This document shows positions 7,825 through 15,157 of a DNA stretch of 20,678 nucleotides, piece by piece. The DNA is taken from contig CAUJFK010000136.1 of NCBI GenBank assembly GCA_963169175.1, positions 1 to 20,678 of the forward strand, read 5' to 3'. A program made the position numbers and the translations under genes. The notes under the pieces are model-generated. The model saw nothing but the letters and a program-made list of their open reading frames with translations. It searched no databases and had not been told where the DNA came from. Numbering within the stretch: the stretch's first letter is position 1; every line of letters starts with the position of its first letter. The DNA comes from Acidobacteriota bacterium (GTDB lineage Bacteria > Acidobacteriota > Blastocatellia > Pyrinomonadales > Pyrinomonadaceae).

Positions 7825-9648
7825 TTATTCCAGTTCTCCACCGCTGCTGCTGGACCAGAGCCTTGAAACAACTTTCAGAAGCACCAGGCCGCTTAGGATA
7901 AACACCGCGAGTAGGCCAAATCCGTAGGCGGTTCGCCCATAGAGGAAATTGCCGATAGTGAACAGCGATGACCAAATTACCGTACAGCCTGCAACCCAGC
8001 CTAGAAGAGCACGCGGAATGTTGTCACCGTGGATCCGTACTTCTTCCTTCGAAATTCCCGCCTCGACGCGGATCTTTTCCCAGCCGGGGCCTGCCGGATG
8101 GACCTTTCGATAAAAATCGATCAATGTCTTCCGATCGGTCTGCGGGCCGAAATAGGCGGCGAGAAGCCAACAGATCGTTGTAATGATGACCGTCAGGATC
8201 AATTTCGGGGCCGACTCCATAGTGAAAACGCCCTGTCGTTCCAGCATGATAAAACCGACCGAAATGACAAACGAACCGATCATCGCCACAACCTCGCACC
8301 AGGCATTGATCCGCCACCAATACCATCTGAGAAGGTATAACAGCCCCGTACCGGCTCCGACCTGGAGAATAATGTCGAATGCCTCTTTTGCGGAATCCAG
8401 AACAAATACAAGGGCCGACGAAAGGAAAAACAGGAGGATCGTCGCAACGCGTCCCATTGCGACGTAATGTTTTTCGCTTCCGTCGGCATTTATGAACCGG
8501 CGATAAAAGTCATGGACGAGGTATGACGCTCCCCAGTTCAAATGGGTCAGAATGGTGGATGAGTTTGCCGCCACAAGCCCGCCGACCATTAACCCGACAA
8601 ATCCGATAGGTAGAAATTTGAGCATTGCGGGATAAGCAATGTCATGATTGATAAGCGTCGGATCAAGGTGCGGAAAGGCTGCCTGGATGTCCGACAATTG
8701 TGGATATATGATCAGCGAACAAAGCCCGACCAATATCCACGGCCAGGGCCGCAGCACGTAATGAGCAAGGTTAAAGAACAGCACGGCGCCAAGCGAATCC
8801 TTCTCTGACTTCGAGGCCAGCATTCGCTGAGCGATATAGCTTCCACCGCCCGGTTCCGCTCCCGGATACCAAACCGCCCACCATTGCACGGCGATCGGCA
8901 TAATGAAGACAGCGACGGCGATTTCCCAATTATTGCTAAAATCAGGCAGGATGTTGAGATAATCAATGCCGCCCGGGCCCTTCATTGCTGAAACCTTTTC
9001 GACCATCCCGCTTAGCCCGCCTACCTGCGGCAGTGTCAGAGCAAAATAGGCCGCCGCGGTTACCGCAGTCATCTTGATAAAGAACTGGATCATGTCAATG
9101 ACCAGCACGCCCCAAAGCCCCGAGTGAGCGGCAAATGCAACGTTCAAAAGACCGACCATCGCCAGTGTCTGCCACCGATCAAGCCCAAAAAGAACCGCGG
9201 CGATCTTGCAGGCCGCAAGGTTGACCGTCGCCATGATCAGGCAATTGAATAGAAGCCCGAGATAAATTGCACGAAAACCGCGCACGGCCGCGGCCGCGGT
9301 CCCGGAATATCTGATCTCGTAGAATTCAAGATCCGTCAGCACGCCGGAACGTCGCCATAACCGCGCATATAAGAACACTGTCGCAACGCCCGTCAAATCG
9401 AATGCCCACCAGACCCAATTGCCCGCGACACCGTTTCTGCGAACGATGTCCGTCACAAGGTTCGGCGTGTCGCTGCTAAAAGTCGTCGCCACCATAGACA
9501 AACCCGCAAGCCACCAGGGCACCGAACGGCCGGACGCAAAAAACTCCGAAGTATTTTTTGAGGAGCGTTTGCTAAAAAAGAGCGCCGGGACGAAACAGAT
9601 CGTGACGGCTGCAATAGCGATGATCCAGTCGATGTAGGTTAGCTGCAC
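7825..9648 (-). CDS. SSS-family sodium:solute symporter, probable sugar or sialic acid importer
   Basis: This 607-aa inner-membrane protein has about 14-15 predicted TM helices. Features of the SSS (SLC5-like) family include ATTFSSDTP (54-62, unwound first core helix) and GLVAANSSTILTHLNWGAS (357-375), which carries the Ser/Ser/Thr residues typical of the second sodium site, followed by VHDFYRRF. It is longer than most bacterial members because of a cytoplasmic segment (about 503-548) and an extra C-terminal helix pair. It starts at GTG (9646-9648) with GGGAGA 8 nt upstream. It is the last gene of a leftward operon, 34 bp after the aldolase, so it probably imports the substrate of that pathway (GalNAc or galactosamine). 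Because SSS proteins also carry sialic acid in other bacteria and a sialidase-like gene is nearby, that is the main alternative. Confidence 0.87.
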   Translation of the reverse strand: MQLTYIDWIIAIAAVTICFVPALFFSKRSSKNTSEFFASGRSVPWWLAGLSMVATTFSSDTPNLVTDIVRRNGVAGNWVWWAFDLTGVATVFLYARLWRRSGVLTDLEFYEIRYSGTAAAAVRGFRAIYLGLLFNCLIMATVNLAACKIAAVLFGLDRWQTLAMVGLLNVAFAAHSGLWGVLVIDMIQFFIKMTAVTAAAYFALTLPQVGGLSGMVEKVSAMKGPGGIDYLNILPDFSNNWEIAVAVFIMPIAVQWWAVWYPGAEPGGGSYIAQRMLASKSEKDSLGAVLFFNLAHYVLRPWPWILVGLCSLIIYPQLSDIQAAFPHLDPTLINHDIAYPAMLKFLPIGFVGLMVGGLVAANSSTILTHLNWGASYLVHDFYRRFINADGSEKHYVAMGRVATILLFFLSSALVFVLDSAKEAFDIILQVGAGTGLLYLLRWYWWRINAWCEVVAMIGSFVISVGFIMLERQGVFTMESAPKLILTVIITTICWLLAAYFGPQTDRKTLIDFYRKVHPAGPGWEKIRVEAGISKEEVRIHGDNIPRALLGWVAGCTVIWSSLFTIGNFLYGRTAYGFGLLAVFILSGLVLLKVVSRLWSSSSGGELE

Positions 9649-9682
9649 TTAAAATGTCTCCCGATCTTGAATGACAAACCAG

Positions 9683-10543
9683 CTATCCAAGCTGACAAAC
9701 ACGAATTTTCGAGGCCGACACCTGTTGAACTGCTTCGATCGCCGGAGCAAATGTCCTTCGAAGATCGATGTCATCGCTCGACAGAAGCGATGCTTTCACG
9801 GCAAGCGTAAAAGCATTCTTTAGTTCGGTCCCGAAGTTTATTTTTGCAATACCGTTTCTTATCGCTTCCTGCATCAGAGCGTCTGGAACGCCTGAGCCGC
9901 CGTGGAGTACCAGCGCCGTCTCACCCACCGCATCGCGGATCTCGCGAAGGCGGGCAAGGTCGAGCCTTACCTCACCCTTATAAAACCCGTGGGCCGTACC
10001 GATCGCCACAGCCAGGGCATCGACACCCGTTTCCCCGATAAACACGCGTGCATCTTCGGGCCTTGTAAAAAAGTCCGCAATGTTTGCATTGTCATCATTC
10101 TGTGTAACGTGGCCCAGCTCGCCCTCGACCGACACTCCGGCTTTGTGAGCGATATCAACTACGCTCCGCGTCACCCTGATATTTTCCTCGAATGGCAATT
10201 TCGAACCGTCGATCATAACGGATGAATAACCCGCATCAATACATCGCTCGGCAAGCTCGAAACTGCCACCGTGATCGAGATGCAGAGCAACCGGCCGCGA
10301 CATTTCGCGTGCCGCCGCCGCGGCCATCGAAACTATGAGATCGATGCCCAGATATTTGATCGTTGACTCCGTCGTTTGCAAAATGATCGCGGCATCGAGT
10401 TCATTTGCGGCATTTATATGCGCCCGCAGTGTCTCGGCATTGTAAAAATTTAGTGCCGCAACAGCCGTTCCCGCAGAGCGCGCGGCGTCAAGCAATTCGC
10501 GGCTAGGGACAGGTTGGCTTTTGCACAAAGTAGTTGGGTTCAT
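9683..10543 (-). CDS. Class II ketose-bisphosphate aldolase, probable tagatose-1,6-bisphosphate aldolase (GatY/KbaY-like)
   Basis: This cytosolic zinc aldolase (286 aa, the usual length) would split tagatose-1,6-bisphosphate into dihydroxyacetone phosphate and glyceraldehyde-3-phosphate. Visible motifs are LHLDHG (catalytic D90, zinc ligand H91), the GELGHV segment (E142), IGTAHGFYKGE (zinc ligand H185), LHGGSGVP (zinc ligand H214) and KINFGTELKNAF, which binds phosphate. MIDGSKLPFEENI and the general pattern are closer to KbaY/GatY than to long class II fructose-bisphosphate aldolases. The ATG at 10541-10543 is preceded by AGGAA. It lies between a PfkB kinase and a transporter and close to an AgaS gene, which favours tagatose over fructose bisphosphate. 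Fructose-1,6-bisphosphate remains possible by sequence alone. No GatZ/KbaZ-type stabilising subunit is present. Confidence 0.85.
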   Translation of the reverse strand: MNPTTLCKSQPVPSRELLDAARSAGTAVAALNFYNAETLRAHINAANELDAAIILQTTESTIKYLGIDLIVSMAAAAAREMSRPVALHLDHGGSFELAERCIDAGYSSVMIDGSKLPFEENIRVTRSVVDIAHKAGVSVEGELGHVTQNDDNANIADFFTRPEDARVFIGETGVDALAVAIGTAHGFYKGEVRLDLARLREIRDAVGETALVLHGGSGVPDALMQEAIRNGIAKINFGTELKNAFTLAVKASLLSSDDIDLRRTFAPAIEAVQQVSASKIRVCQLG

Positions 10544-10671
10544 TGGTTCCTATGCCCCGTTATCTGGGACGTTGCCTAAGGTCCGTTGGCAAGCGGGGAC
10601 GTCATTGCCTGACATTACAGGGTAAGCCCTTGCTCACGCGCAGGCTTCCGCATAGCATCAAAGCCGAACGC
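10544..10671. other. 128-bp spacer between kinase and aldolase genes with a REP-like element
   Basis: No gene is visible. The spacer contains a bulged-stem palindrome (10624-10647, listed separately) and two copies of GGGACGT (10566-10572 and 10596-10602). It also has three complementary 5-mers in the order TTGCC (10572-10576), GGCAA (10588-10592) and TTGCC (10605-10609), so either of two mutually exclusive short stems could form. It is unusually long for a gap inside what otherwise looks like one operon. Confidence 0.4.
10624..10647. repeat. REP-like imperfect palindrome
   Basis: On the + strand, AAGCC (10624-10628), a 2-nt bulge CT, TGC (10631-10633), a 6-nt loop, GCA (10640-10642) and GGCTT (10643-10647) form an 8-bp stem with a side bulge. 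A GC-rich stem with a small bulge in an intergenic gap is the usual shape of bacterial REP elements. Only one copy is seen here, so the repeat nature is inferred. Confidence 0.4.
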
Positions 10672-11622
10672 TCATTTTGCCGCCACGGCCTTTGCCAAAA
10701 ACTGATCCAATTCAGCCAGGCTGGGCTGCCCGTCAGTCCCGCCCGGCTTTAATGTCGAGAGAGCACCGCATGCATTTCCAATGGCCAGGCACTCTTTCAA
10801 TTCCCGTCCATCAAGAAATGCGTGAACAAATCCCGCCGCGAACGAATCGCCGGCTCCGGTCGTATCGACGGCCTCGACACGGAATCCGCCTGCCGAAACG
10901 ATCTCTCCCTTCTCGAACCCGACCGAACCTTTCGCCCCGAGTTTTATCACCACCGTTCGGGCGCGTTGATTCAATTTTCTGCCCGCTTCAAGAACGTCAT
11001 CAGTCCCGGCAAGAAGTTTTGCTTCCGGCTCATTTACAAAAAGAATATCGGTCTGTCCGGCGACTTCGAGAACATTCTCATTTCGTTTCTGATCGGGATC
11101 TGAGTTCGGATCGAACGAGGTGGTCAATCCACTCTTCCGTGCCGCCCTCATCAATCGTGGAAAATCAGGTTGCAGTGTGGTCTGCAAATAATACGAGGTC
11201 AGATGCAAATGTCGGTGGCCGTCCATGATCGCAAGTGGTACGTCATGAAACGAGAGATCGCCGATCGAGCCAAGATAGGTCACGAGCGCTCGGTCCGATG
11301 CTGTGCTTAGCACCATGGTCACGCCAGTTTTCGACCGACGATCTATTTGGATATATTCGGTTGAAACATTTTTCGCGGCTAAACTATCAACGCAAAACCG
11401 GCCAAATTCATCTTCTCCAACACGGCTTATAAAGGTTACACCTCGCCCCAAACGGGCGGCACCACTTGCAAATATCGCCGACGCGCTTCCCAAGGTTGTC
11501 GTGAAATCCGTGGCCAGTATCTCACGGCCGAGCACCGGCGTTTCAAGCAAGCCAGATGCGATCAGATCGACGTTCAATTCGCCAATTACCACGATCTCAT
11601 TGGTTTTCGAGATGTCTGCCAC
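10672..11622 (-). CDS. PfkB-family carbohydrate kinase, probable tagatose-6-phosphate kinase
   Basis: This is a 316-aa ribokinase-fold sugar kinase. GELNVD (14-19) and the G-rich LGSASAIFASGAARLG (44-59) form the sugar-binding side. FISRVGEDEFGRF (64-76) follows, NEPEAK (197-202) is the usual mid-domain motif, and DTTGAGDSFAAGF (253-265) is the PfkB signature with the anion hole and catalytic base D259. With the downstream aldolase and the divergent AgaS gene, the simplest role is phosphorylation of tagatose-6-P to tagatose-1,6-bisphosphate. It is not a close LacC look-alike, so it could act on another sugar, including free GalNAc or galactosamine. The start is a GTG (11620-11622) with a purine-rich leader but only a poor ribosome site. 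It is the first gene of the leftward kinase-aldolase-symporter operon. Confidence 0.82.
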   Translation of the reverse strand: MADISKTNEIVVIGELNVDLIASGLLETPVLGREILATDFTTTLGSASAIFASGAARLGRGVTFISRVGEDEFGRFCVDSLAAKNVSTEYIQIDRRSKTGVTMVLSTASDRALVTYLGSIGDLSFHDVPLAIMDGHRHLHLTSYYLQTTLQPDFPRLMRAARKSGLTTSFDPNSDPDQKRNENVLEVAGQTDILFVNEPEAKLLAGTDDVLEAGRKLNQRARTVVIKLGAKGSVGFEKGEIVSAGGFRVEAVDTTGAGDSFAAGFVHAFLDGRELKECLAIGNACGALSTLKPGGTDGQPSLAELDQFLAKAVAAK

Positions 11623-11752
11623 TGCGATGTTTCGTTTTCTTGCGTTTCCTTTCTTTTATGCGTGGATTGTAATATAATCCAAATTCCCGAAAAGCTCAAG
11701 CAACCCCTTTCGGTTTTGGCAAACTAGAGCGATGCTGTCGTAAGGAGAACAA
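11623..11752. promoter_or_regulatory. Divergent control region between the kinase operon and agaS
   Basis: This 130-bp gap separates two outward-facing genes of one pathway. On the - strand, TTGAGC (11694-11699) and TATATT (11671-11676) are spaced by exactly 17 bp, a good sigma70-type promoter for the kinase operon. On the + strand, TATAAT (11673-11678) overlaps that -10 box, but its -35 is poor. An inverted repeat TGGATT-7-AATCCA (11663-11681) covers both -10 boxes and is a natural candidate operator. Promoter and operator functions are inferred from position. Confidence 0.5.
11663..11681. promoter_or_regulatory. Candidate shared operator (inverted repeat over both -10 boxes)
   Basis: TGGATT (11663-11668) and AATCCA (11676-11681) are perfect reverse complements separated by 7 bp. 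The 19-bp site lies exactly over the overlapping divergent -10 elements, where a repressor could shut both directions. No regulator gene is in the window to pair with it. Confidence 0.4.
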
Positions 11753-11755
11753 TTG
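11742..11755 (+). promoter_or_regulatory. Ribosome site and TTG start of agaS
   Basis: AAGGAG (11742-11747) is followed 5 nt later by TTG (11753-11755). No in-frame ATG with a comparable ribosome site is available, so the TTG is the likely start. Confidence 0.7.
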
Positions 11756-12991
11756 GACACCTTGATCAAGAGCCCACGGCCGTTGTCACTTGAACAAATA
11801 CTGCAGCTTCCTGACCAAGAGAAAGCCGCACTCGGACTGACGCACACTCCCGCAGAGATAGTGCAGCAGCCTTCCACATGGCTGGAAACTTTCGACAGGA
11901 TGGAGCATCTGCGGACAGGCATCGAGCAATTCCTAGCAAGAGACAGTGCCGGTGATCGAACCGCAAAGCAACTGTCGATTTCACTTATCGGCGCCGGTAC
12001 GTCCGATTATATCGGCCGAGCAGTGGCGGCGGGTATCAGGCGCAATTGGAAGTGCCACGTGCAGGTAATTCCGAGCACGGATATGCTGACCCAGATGGAC
12101 GAACTGGTCACGTCGGCCCCCGAAGATACCCGCCATCTCTGGATCTCATTCTCTCGCTCCGGCGACAGTTTCGAAGGTGTAAAGGTTATCGAATCGGCGT
12201 TCGAAAAATACCCGGAAGTTGATCATCTGATCATCACCTGCAACAAGGCCAGCCGGATGGCAAACGATCTTTCCGCGGGCCGATCAAACGTTTTTTGTAT
12301 AACGCTCGACGACAAGGTGAATGATCGCGGGCTGGCAATGACAAGTTCGTTCACGAACATGGTGATCGCCGCGCAATGTCTTGCCAATATTTCGGACCTT
12401 GATCTGTACCGGCCCATCCTGAATGCCCTTGTCTCGGCCGCACAAACTGCTCTGCCTGAGTTTGCCGCACTTGCGCTCAACTTGGCCCAACGTGACCATT
12501 CGAGGATATGTTTCTTAGGCAGCGGATCGCTAAAGGCGGTCGGTGACGAAAGCGCGTTAAAGGTCATGGAATTGACGGCGGGAAATTACAGCGTGATGTC
12601 CGAATCCTTTCTCGGCCTGCGTCACGGCCCGCTCTCATGGCTGAACACCGATTCGCTTGTTGTCGCCTTTGTCTCAAATGATCCTCGGAAACTGCCGACC
12701 GAACTTGGCCTGTTAGATGAATTGAAGAATAAGAACATCGTCAAGGATATCGTCGTCATTGGGCCGCAGAGCGTGGATATGTCGGCGTTTGAGGACCGAT
12801 GCATCAAGCTCGACATTCCTTCCAAAGTGAGCGACAACTACCGCCCGCCGCTGGATGTGATATTCGCTCAATGCCTTGGCCTGTTTGCGTCGGTTCGTCG
12901 GAACCTTAAGCCTGATTCTCCGAGCGCGGATGGAAAGATCCAGAGAGTTGTCTCTGCGATCAACATCAAGGGCTTAGACCAAGTTAATTGA
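11753..12991 (+). CDS. agaS: AgaS-type galactosamine-6-phosphate deaminase/isomerase (two SIS domains)
   Basis: This cytosolic enzyme (412 aa) would convert D-galactosamine-6-phosphate to D-tagatose-6-phosphate and ammonia. It has two SIS domains. The first (about 70-215) contains ISLIGAGTSDYIG (76-88), WISFSRSGDSFEGV (130-143) and the ITCN strand, then DRGLAMTSSFTNM (191-203). The second (about 245-400) contains FLGSGSLKAVGDESALKVMELTAG (254-277) and FLGLRHGPLSW (286-296). The order and spacing match E. coli AgaS closely, including the DRG-AMTSS segment and the ESALKV-ELTAG and G-RHGP motifs, which separates it from GlmS-type SIS proteins. It is transcribed away from the kinase-aldolase-symporter operon and shares its control region. 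Its last 8 nt overlap the end of the convergent GH2 gene. Confidence 0.9.
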   Translation: MDTLIKSPRPLSLEQILQLPDQEKAALGLTHTPAEIVQQPSTWLETFDRMEHLRTGIEQFLARDSAGDRTAKQLSISLIGAGTSDYIGRAVAAGIRRNWKCHVQVIPSTDMLTQMDELVTSAPEDTRHLWISFSRSGDSFEGVKVIESAFEKYPEVDHLIITCNKASRMANDLSAGRSNVFCITLDDKVNDRGLAMTSSFTNMVIAAQCLANISDLDLYRPILNALVSAAQTALPEFAALALNLAQRDHSRICFLGSGSLKAVGDESALKVMELTAGNYSVMSESFLGLRHGPLSWLNTDSLVVAFVSNDPRKLPTELGLLDELKNKNIVKDIVVIGPQSVDMSAFEDRCIKLDIPSKVSDNYRPPLDVIFAQCLGLFASVRRNLKPDSPSADGKIQRVVSAINIKGLDQVN

Positions 12992-12995
12992 TCGC
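12956..12995. terminator. Inverted repeat over the convergent ends of agaS and the GH2 gene
   Basis: GCGATCAA (12956-12963) and TTGATCGC (12988-12995) are perfect 8-bp inverted repeats enclosing 24 nt, and they span both stop codons. They could form a stem in either transcript. No T-run follows on either strand, so this is at best an unusual bidirectional terminator. Repeats this far apart also arise by chance. Confidence 0.25.
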
Positions 12996-15023
12996 CTTCT
13001 GCGTCGCGATGTATCCTGTCGGCCGAACGACGGTTACAAACCCTTTTCCGTCAAACAGATCATCGACAGAGATCCGCGTCCTGCCTCCGGGTTCAAGGTT
13101 CGGAATGGCGTATGCCTTCACGTTTGAGAAGTTATCAGTTCGATCGGACAGATAAAGACTATAGCCTTTTACCGAATGCTGCGGCAGCCCGACACTTCCG
13201 AACAAAAGAACGGAAAGTTTGCCGTCTTTTTCTTTGCTGAAGCTGTGGATCTCAACCGGTGACGACAGCTCGCGCAGCACTTTCATCGACGGTTTAGGAT
13301 TGCCGTACATGTAATAAACACCATGGATCCGGCGGCGGAATTTATTATTTTCACTGGTTCCCGGATAGTGCGTGCGATAGTCGGTCAAGTCAAAGTAGAT
13401 CGCTCCCTCAACATACGGTTTACTTTCATAAACGGCCATGTGATAGATCATATCTTCGACGCGCCGTTCATCGCCGCCCTTAAAATTTGGTTCGCACAGG
13501 CCGAATTCTGAGATGAAAAAGGGTTTGTCGGGATAAGTACGATGCACGTTGTCCAGAAACCCGCCGATCTCGCCGACCGGAATGTCCCACCAACTTCCGC
13601 CATATTCATTCATCATCAAAAGATCGCCAAGGCTGCCCGCGTCCGGTGTGAACCCAGGTTCACCGGCAAACCCTTTTGTCAGCGTATTGCTGACATAACT
13701 GACCTTTCGCGAAGGATCAAGCTGTCGTACCTTTGCGATCATTCCCTCGATCATCCGTTTCATCGCCGGATCGCGGCCGTTAAGCTCATTGCCAACGCCC
13801 CAGGCGATGACCGAAGGATGATTGTAGTGATTGCGGATCATCAATTCGATCTGTCGATGTGCCATCTTTTCGATCGTCGAACTCGCGGGCGTCTCCGGCC
13901 CCCAGAGCGGTATTTCTTCCTGGACCAGGATGCCATTCCTATCACAGAAATCGTAAAACACATCATCCTGTTGGAAATGCACGCGACTGAAGATGGCGTT
14001 CACGTCCTTCATCATTTTGCCGTGTCGAATGATCTCGGCCTCCGGCTCGGCAAAACCAAAGTTTGGGTTCGAGCCGGCGGTCCATTCCACGCCCATCAGT
14101 TTCACGCGTTCGCCGTTGAGATAGGTTTTGCCATTGATGAACTTCAATTCGCGAAAGCCTATATTTGTCGAGACACGATCTACTGCCTTTCCGTTTGATC
14201 GAACCGTGACGTCAACACGATATAAATTGGGACGATCGAAATGCCAGGGATTTACCTTTGCAAGGTTAAATTCAACAGTTGCTTCTCCGTTTTGAACGGA
14301 CGGCAGAGCAGTGGCGGAATAGACCGTGTTTTCTGTTTGCTGATTTTCTTCGGTGACAGCGACCGAGAGCTCCGGATCTTTGTTCACGATCGGATCGAGA
14401 CCTAGTTGTATCTTCAATTTTCCCGAGCCACCGGCCGTATCGAGCGTCGGCGTCACATGCAAATATCGGGCAAACGGTTTTCCGGTGACGATCAACGAAA
14501 CCGGGCGGATCAACCCGCCGTCGTTTGGCCAATCGAATGAATTTGCAAACGGGATCTTGTCTTTTCCGTAGTCGTTGTTTACGGCAACCGTTATCGTATT
14601 GTCGCGTCCGTGGTCGAGCTTTCCATTTAGGTCGATGAAGAATTTGTTAAAGCCATCGCCAATGTTTTCACCGGCCTTGCGTCCATTGATGTAGATGTGA
14701 CTCGAGTGATTCACGCCGCGGAATTCGAGCACGACATTCTTACTTCTCCACGCGGCAGGTACGGCGATCGTCTTCTGATACCAGCCCCAGCCGTAGTGCA
14801 TCTGGTTATCGTCTTCGACATTCCAGGTGTGCGGAAGGTTAACCAACCTTGCACCGGGAAGCGGTCTCAAATACCACTGCTGGGCCAAACCTTCCGCTGA
14901 TTTGTCAACGGCAAATTTCCAGCCATCGTTGATCTGAATAACCTCACGCTGTGCAAATACCGTAAACACCGCCGCGGCACACATGAGAACAACGCCCATA
15001 AAGTTTTTGATCGTGATTTGCAT
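12984..15023 (-). CDS. Exported GH2 glycoside hydrolase, beta-galactosidase-type
   Basis: From the chosen ATG at 15021-15023 the protein is 679 aa. It starts with a signal peptide (KNFMGVVLMCAAAVFTVFAQ) and then has the GH2 order. A jelly-roll sugar-binding domain comes first (NDGWKF, VNLPHTWN, GWGWYQKTI, FRGVNHSSHIYINGRKAG). An Ig-like sandwich follows (about 185-290), then a TIM barrel (from GFRELKFINGKTYLNGERVKLMGV). The acid/base glutamate is E413 in AWGVGNEL and the nucleophile E506 in FFISEFG. It lacks the large C-terminal domain of LacZ, like many compact exported GH2 enzymes. Beta-galactosidase is most likely by context, but beta-mannosidase or beta-glucuronidase cannot be excluded by eye. 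An upstream in-frame ATG at 15080 would add 19 polar residues; neither start has a good ribosome site. It is the last gene of the leftward exported-enzyme operon. Confidence 0.86.
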   Translation of the reverse strand: MQITIKNFMGVVLMCAAAVFTVFAQREVIQINDGWKFAVDKSAEGLAQQWYLRPLPGARLVNLPHTWNVEDDNQMHYGWGWYQKTIAVPAAWRSKNVVLEFRGVNHSSHIYINGRKAGENIGDGFNKFFIDLNGKLDHGRDNTITVAVNNDYGKDKIPFANSFDWPNDGGLIRPVSLIVTGKPFARYLHVTPTLDTAGGSGKLKIQLGLDPIVNKDPELSVAVTEENQQTENTVYSATALPSVQNGEATVEFNLAKVNPWHFDRPNLYRVDVTVRSNGKAVDRVSTNIGFRELKFINGKTYLNGERVKLMGVEWTAGSNPNFGFAEPEAEIIRHGKMMKDVNAIFSRVHFQQDDVFYDFCDRNGILVQEEIPLWGPETPASSTIEKMAHRQIELMIRNHYNHPSVIAWGVGNELNGRDPAMKRMIEGMIAKVRQLDPSRKVSYVSNTLTKGFAGEPGFTPDAGSLGDLLMMNEYGGSWWDIPVGEIGGFLDNVHRTYPDKPFFISEFGLCEPNFKGGDERRVEDMIYHMAVYESKPYVEGAIYFDLTDYRTHYPGTSENNKFRRRIHGVYYMYGNPKPSMKVLRELSSPVEIHSFSKEKDGKLSVLLFGSVGLPQHSVKGYSLYLSDRTDNFSNVKAYAIPNLEPGGRTRISVDDLFDGKGFVTVVRPTGYIATQKAIN

Positions 15024-15128
15024 AGTGTTGAACTTTGCAGCCGTTGCTTGCCTGGCGTTTTGGCGTGAGAAAATACTCATTTCAAACGGCCGGCGCGAAG
15101 GTAGCGGCGTAGCGCACGGCAGGTGTCT

Positions 15129-15151
15129 CGCCTATTGCACTCCGATAGGCG
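15129..15151 (-). other. Intercistronic hairpin after the esterase gene
   Basis: CGCCTAT (15129-15135) and ATAGGCG (15145-15151) are perfect 7-bp inverted repeats with a 9-nt loop and one possible G-T pair outside. The hairpin begins a few bases after the esterase stop codon (15158-15160) and is not followed by a U-tract. It may be an mRNA-stability or partial-termination element between the esterase and GH2 genes. Confidence 0.4.
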
Positions 15152-15157
15152 GCAAGG

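Noticed and set aside
13542..14198. Antisense open frame (218 codons) inside the GH2 gene
   Set aside because: It lies wholly within a well-supported gene on the other strand; the His/Asp-rich product is typical of a reverse-strand shadow.
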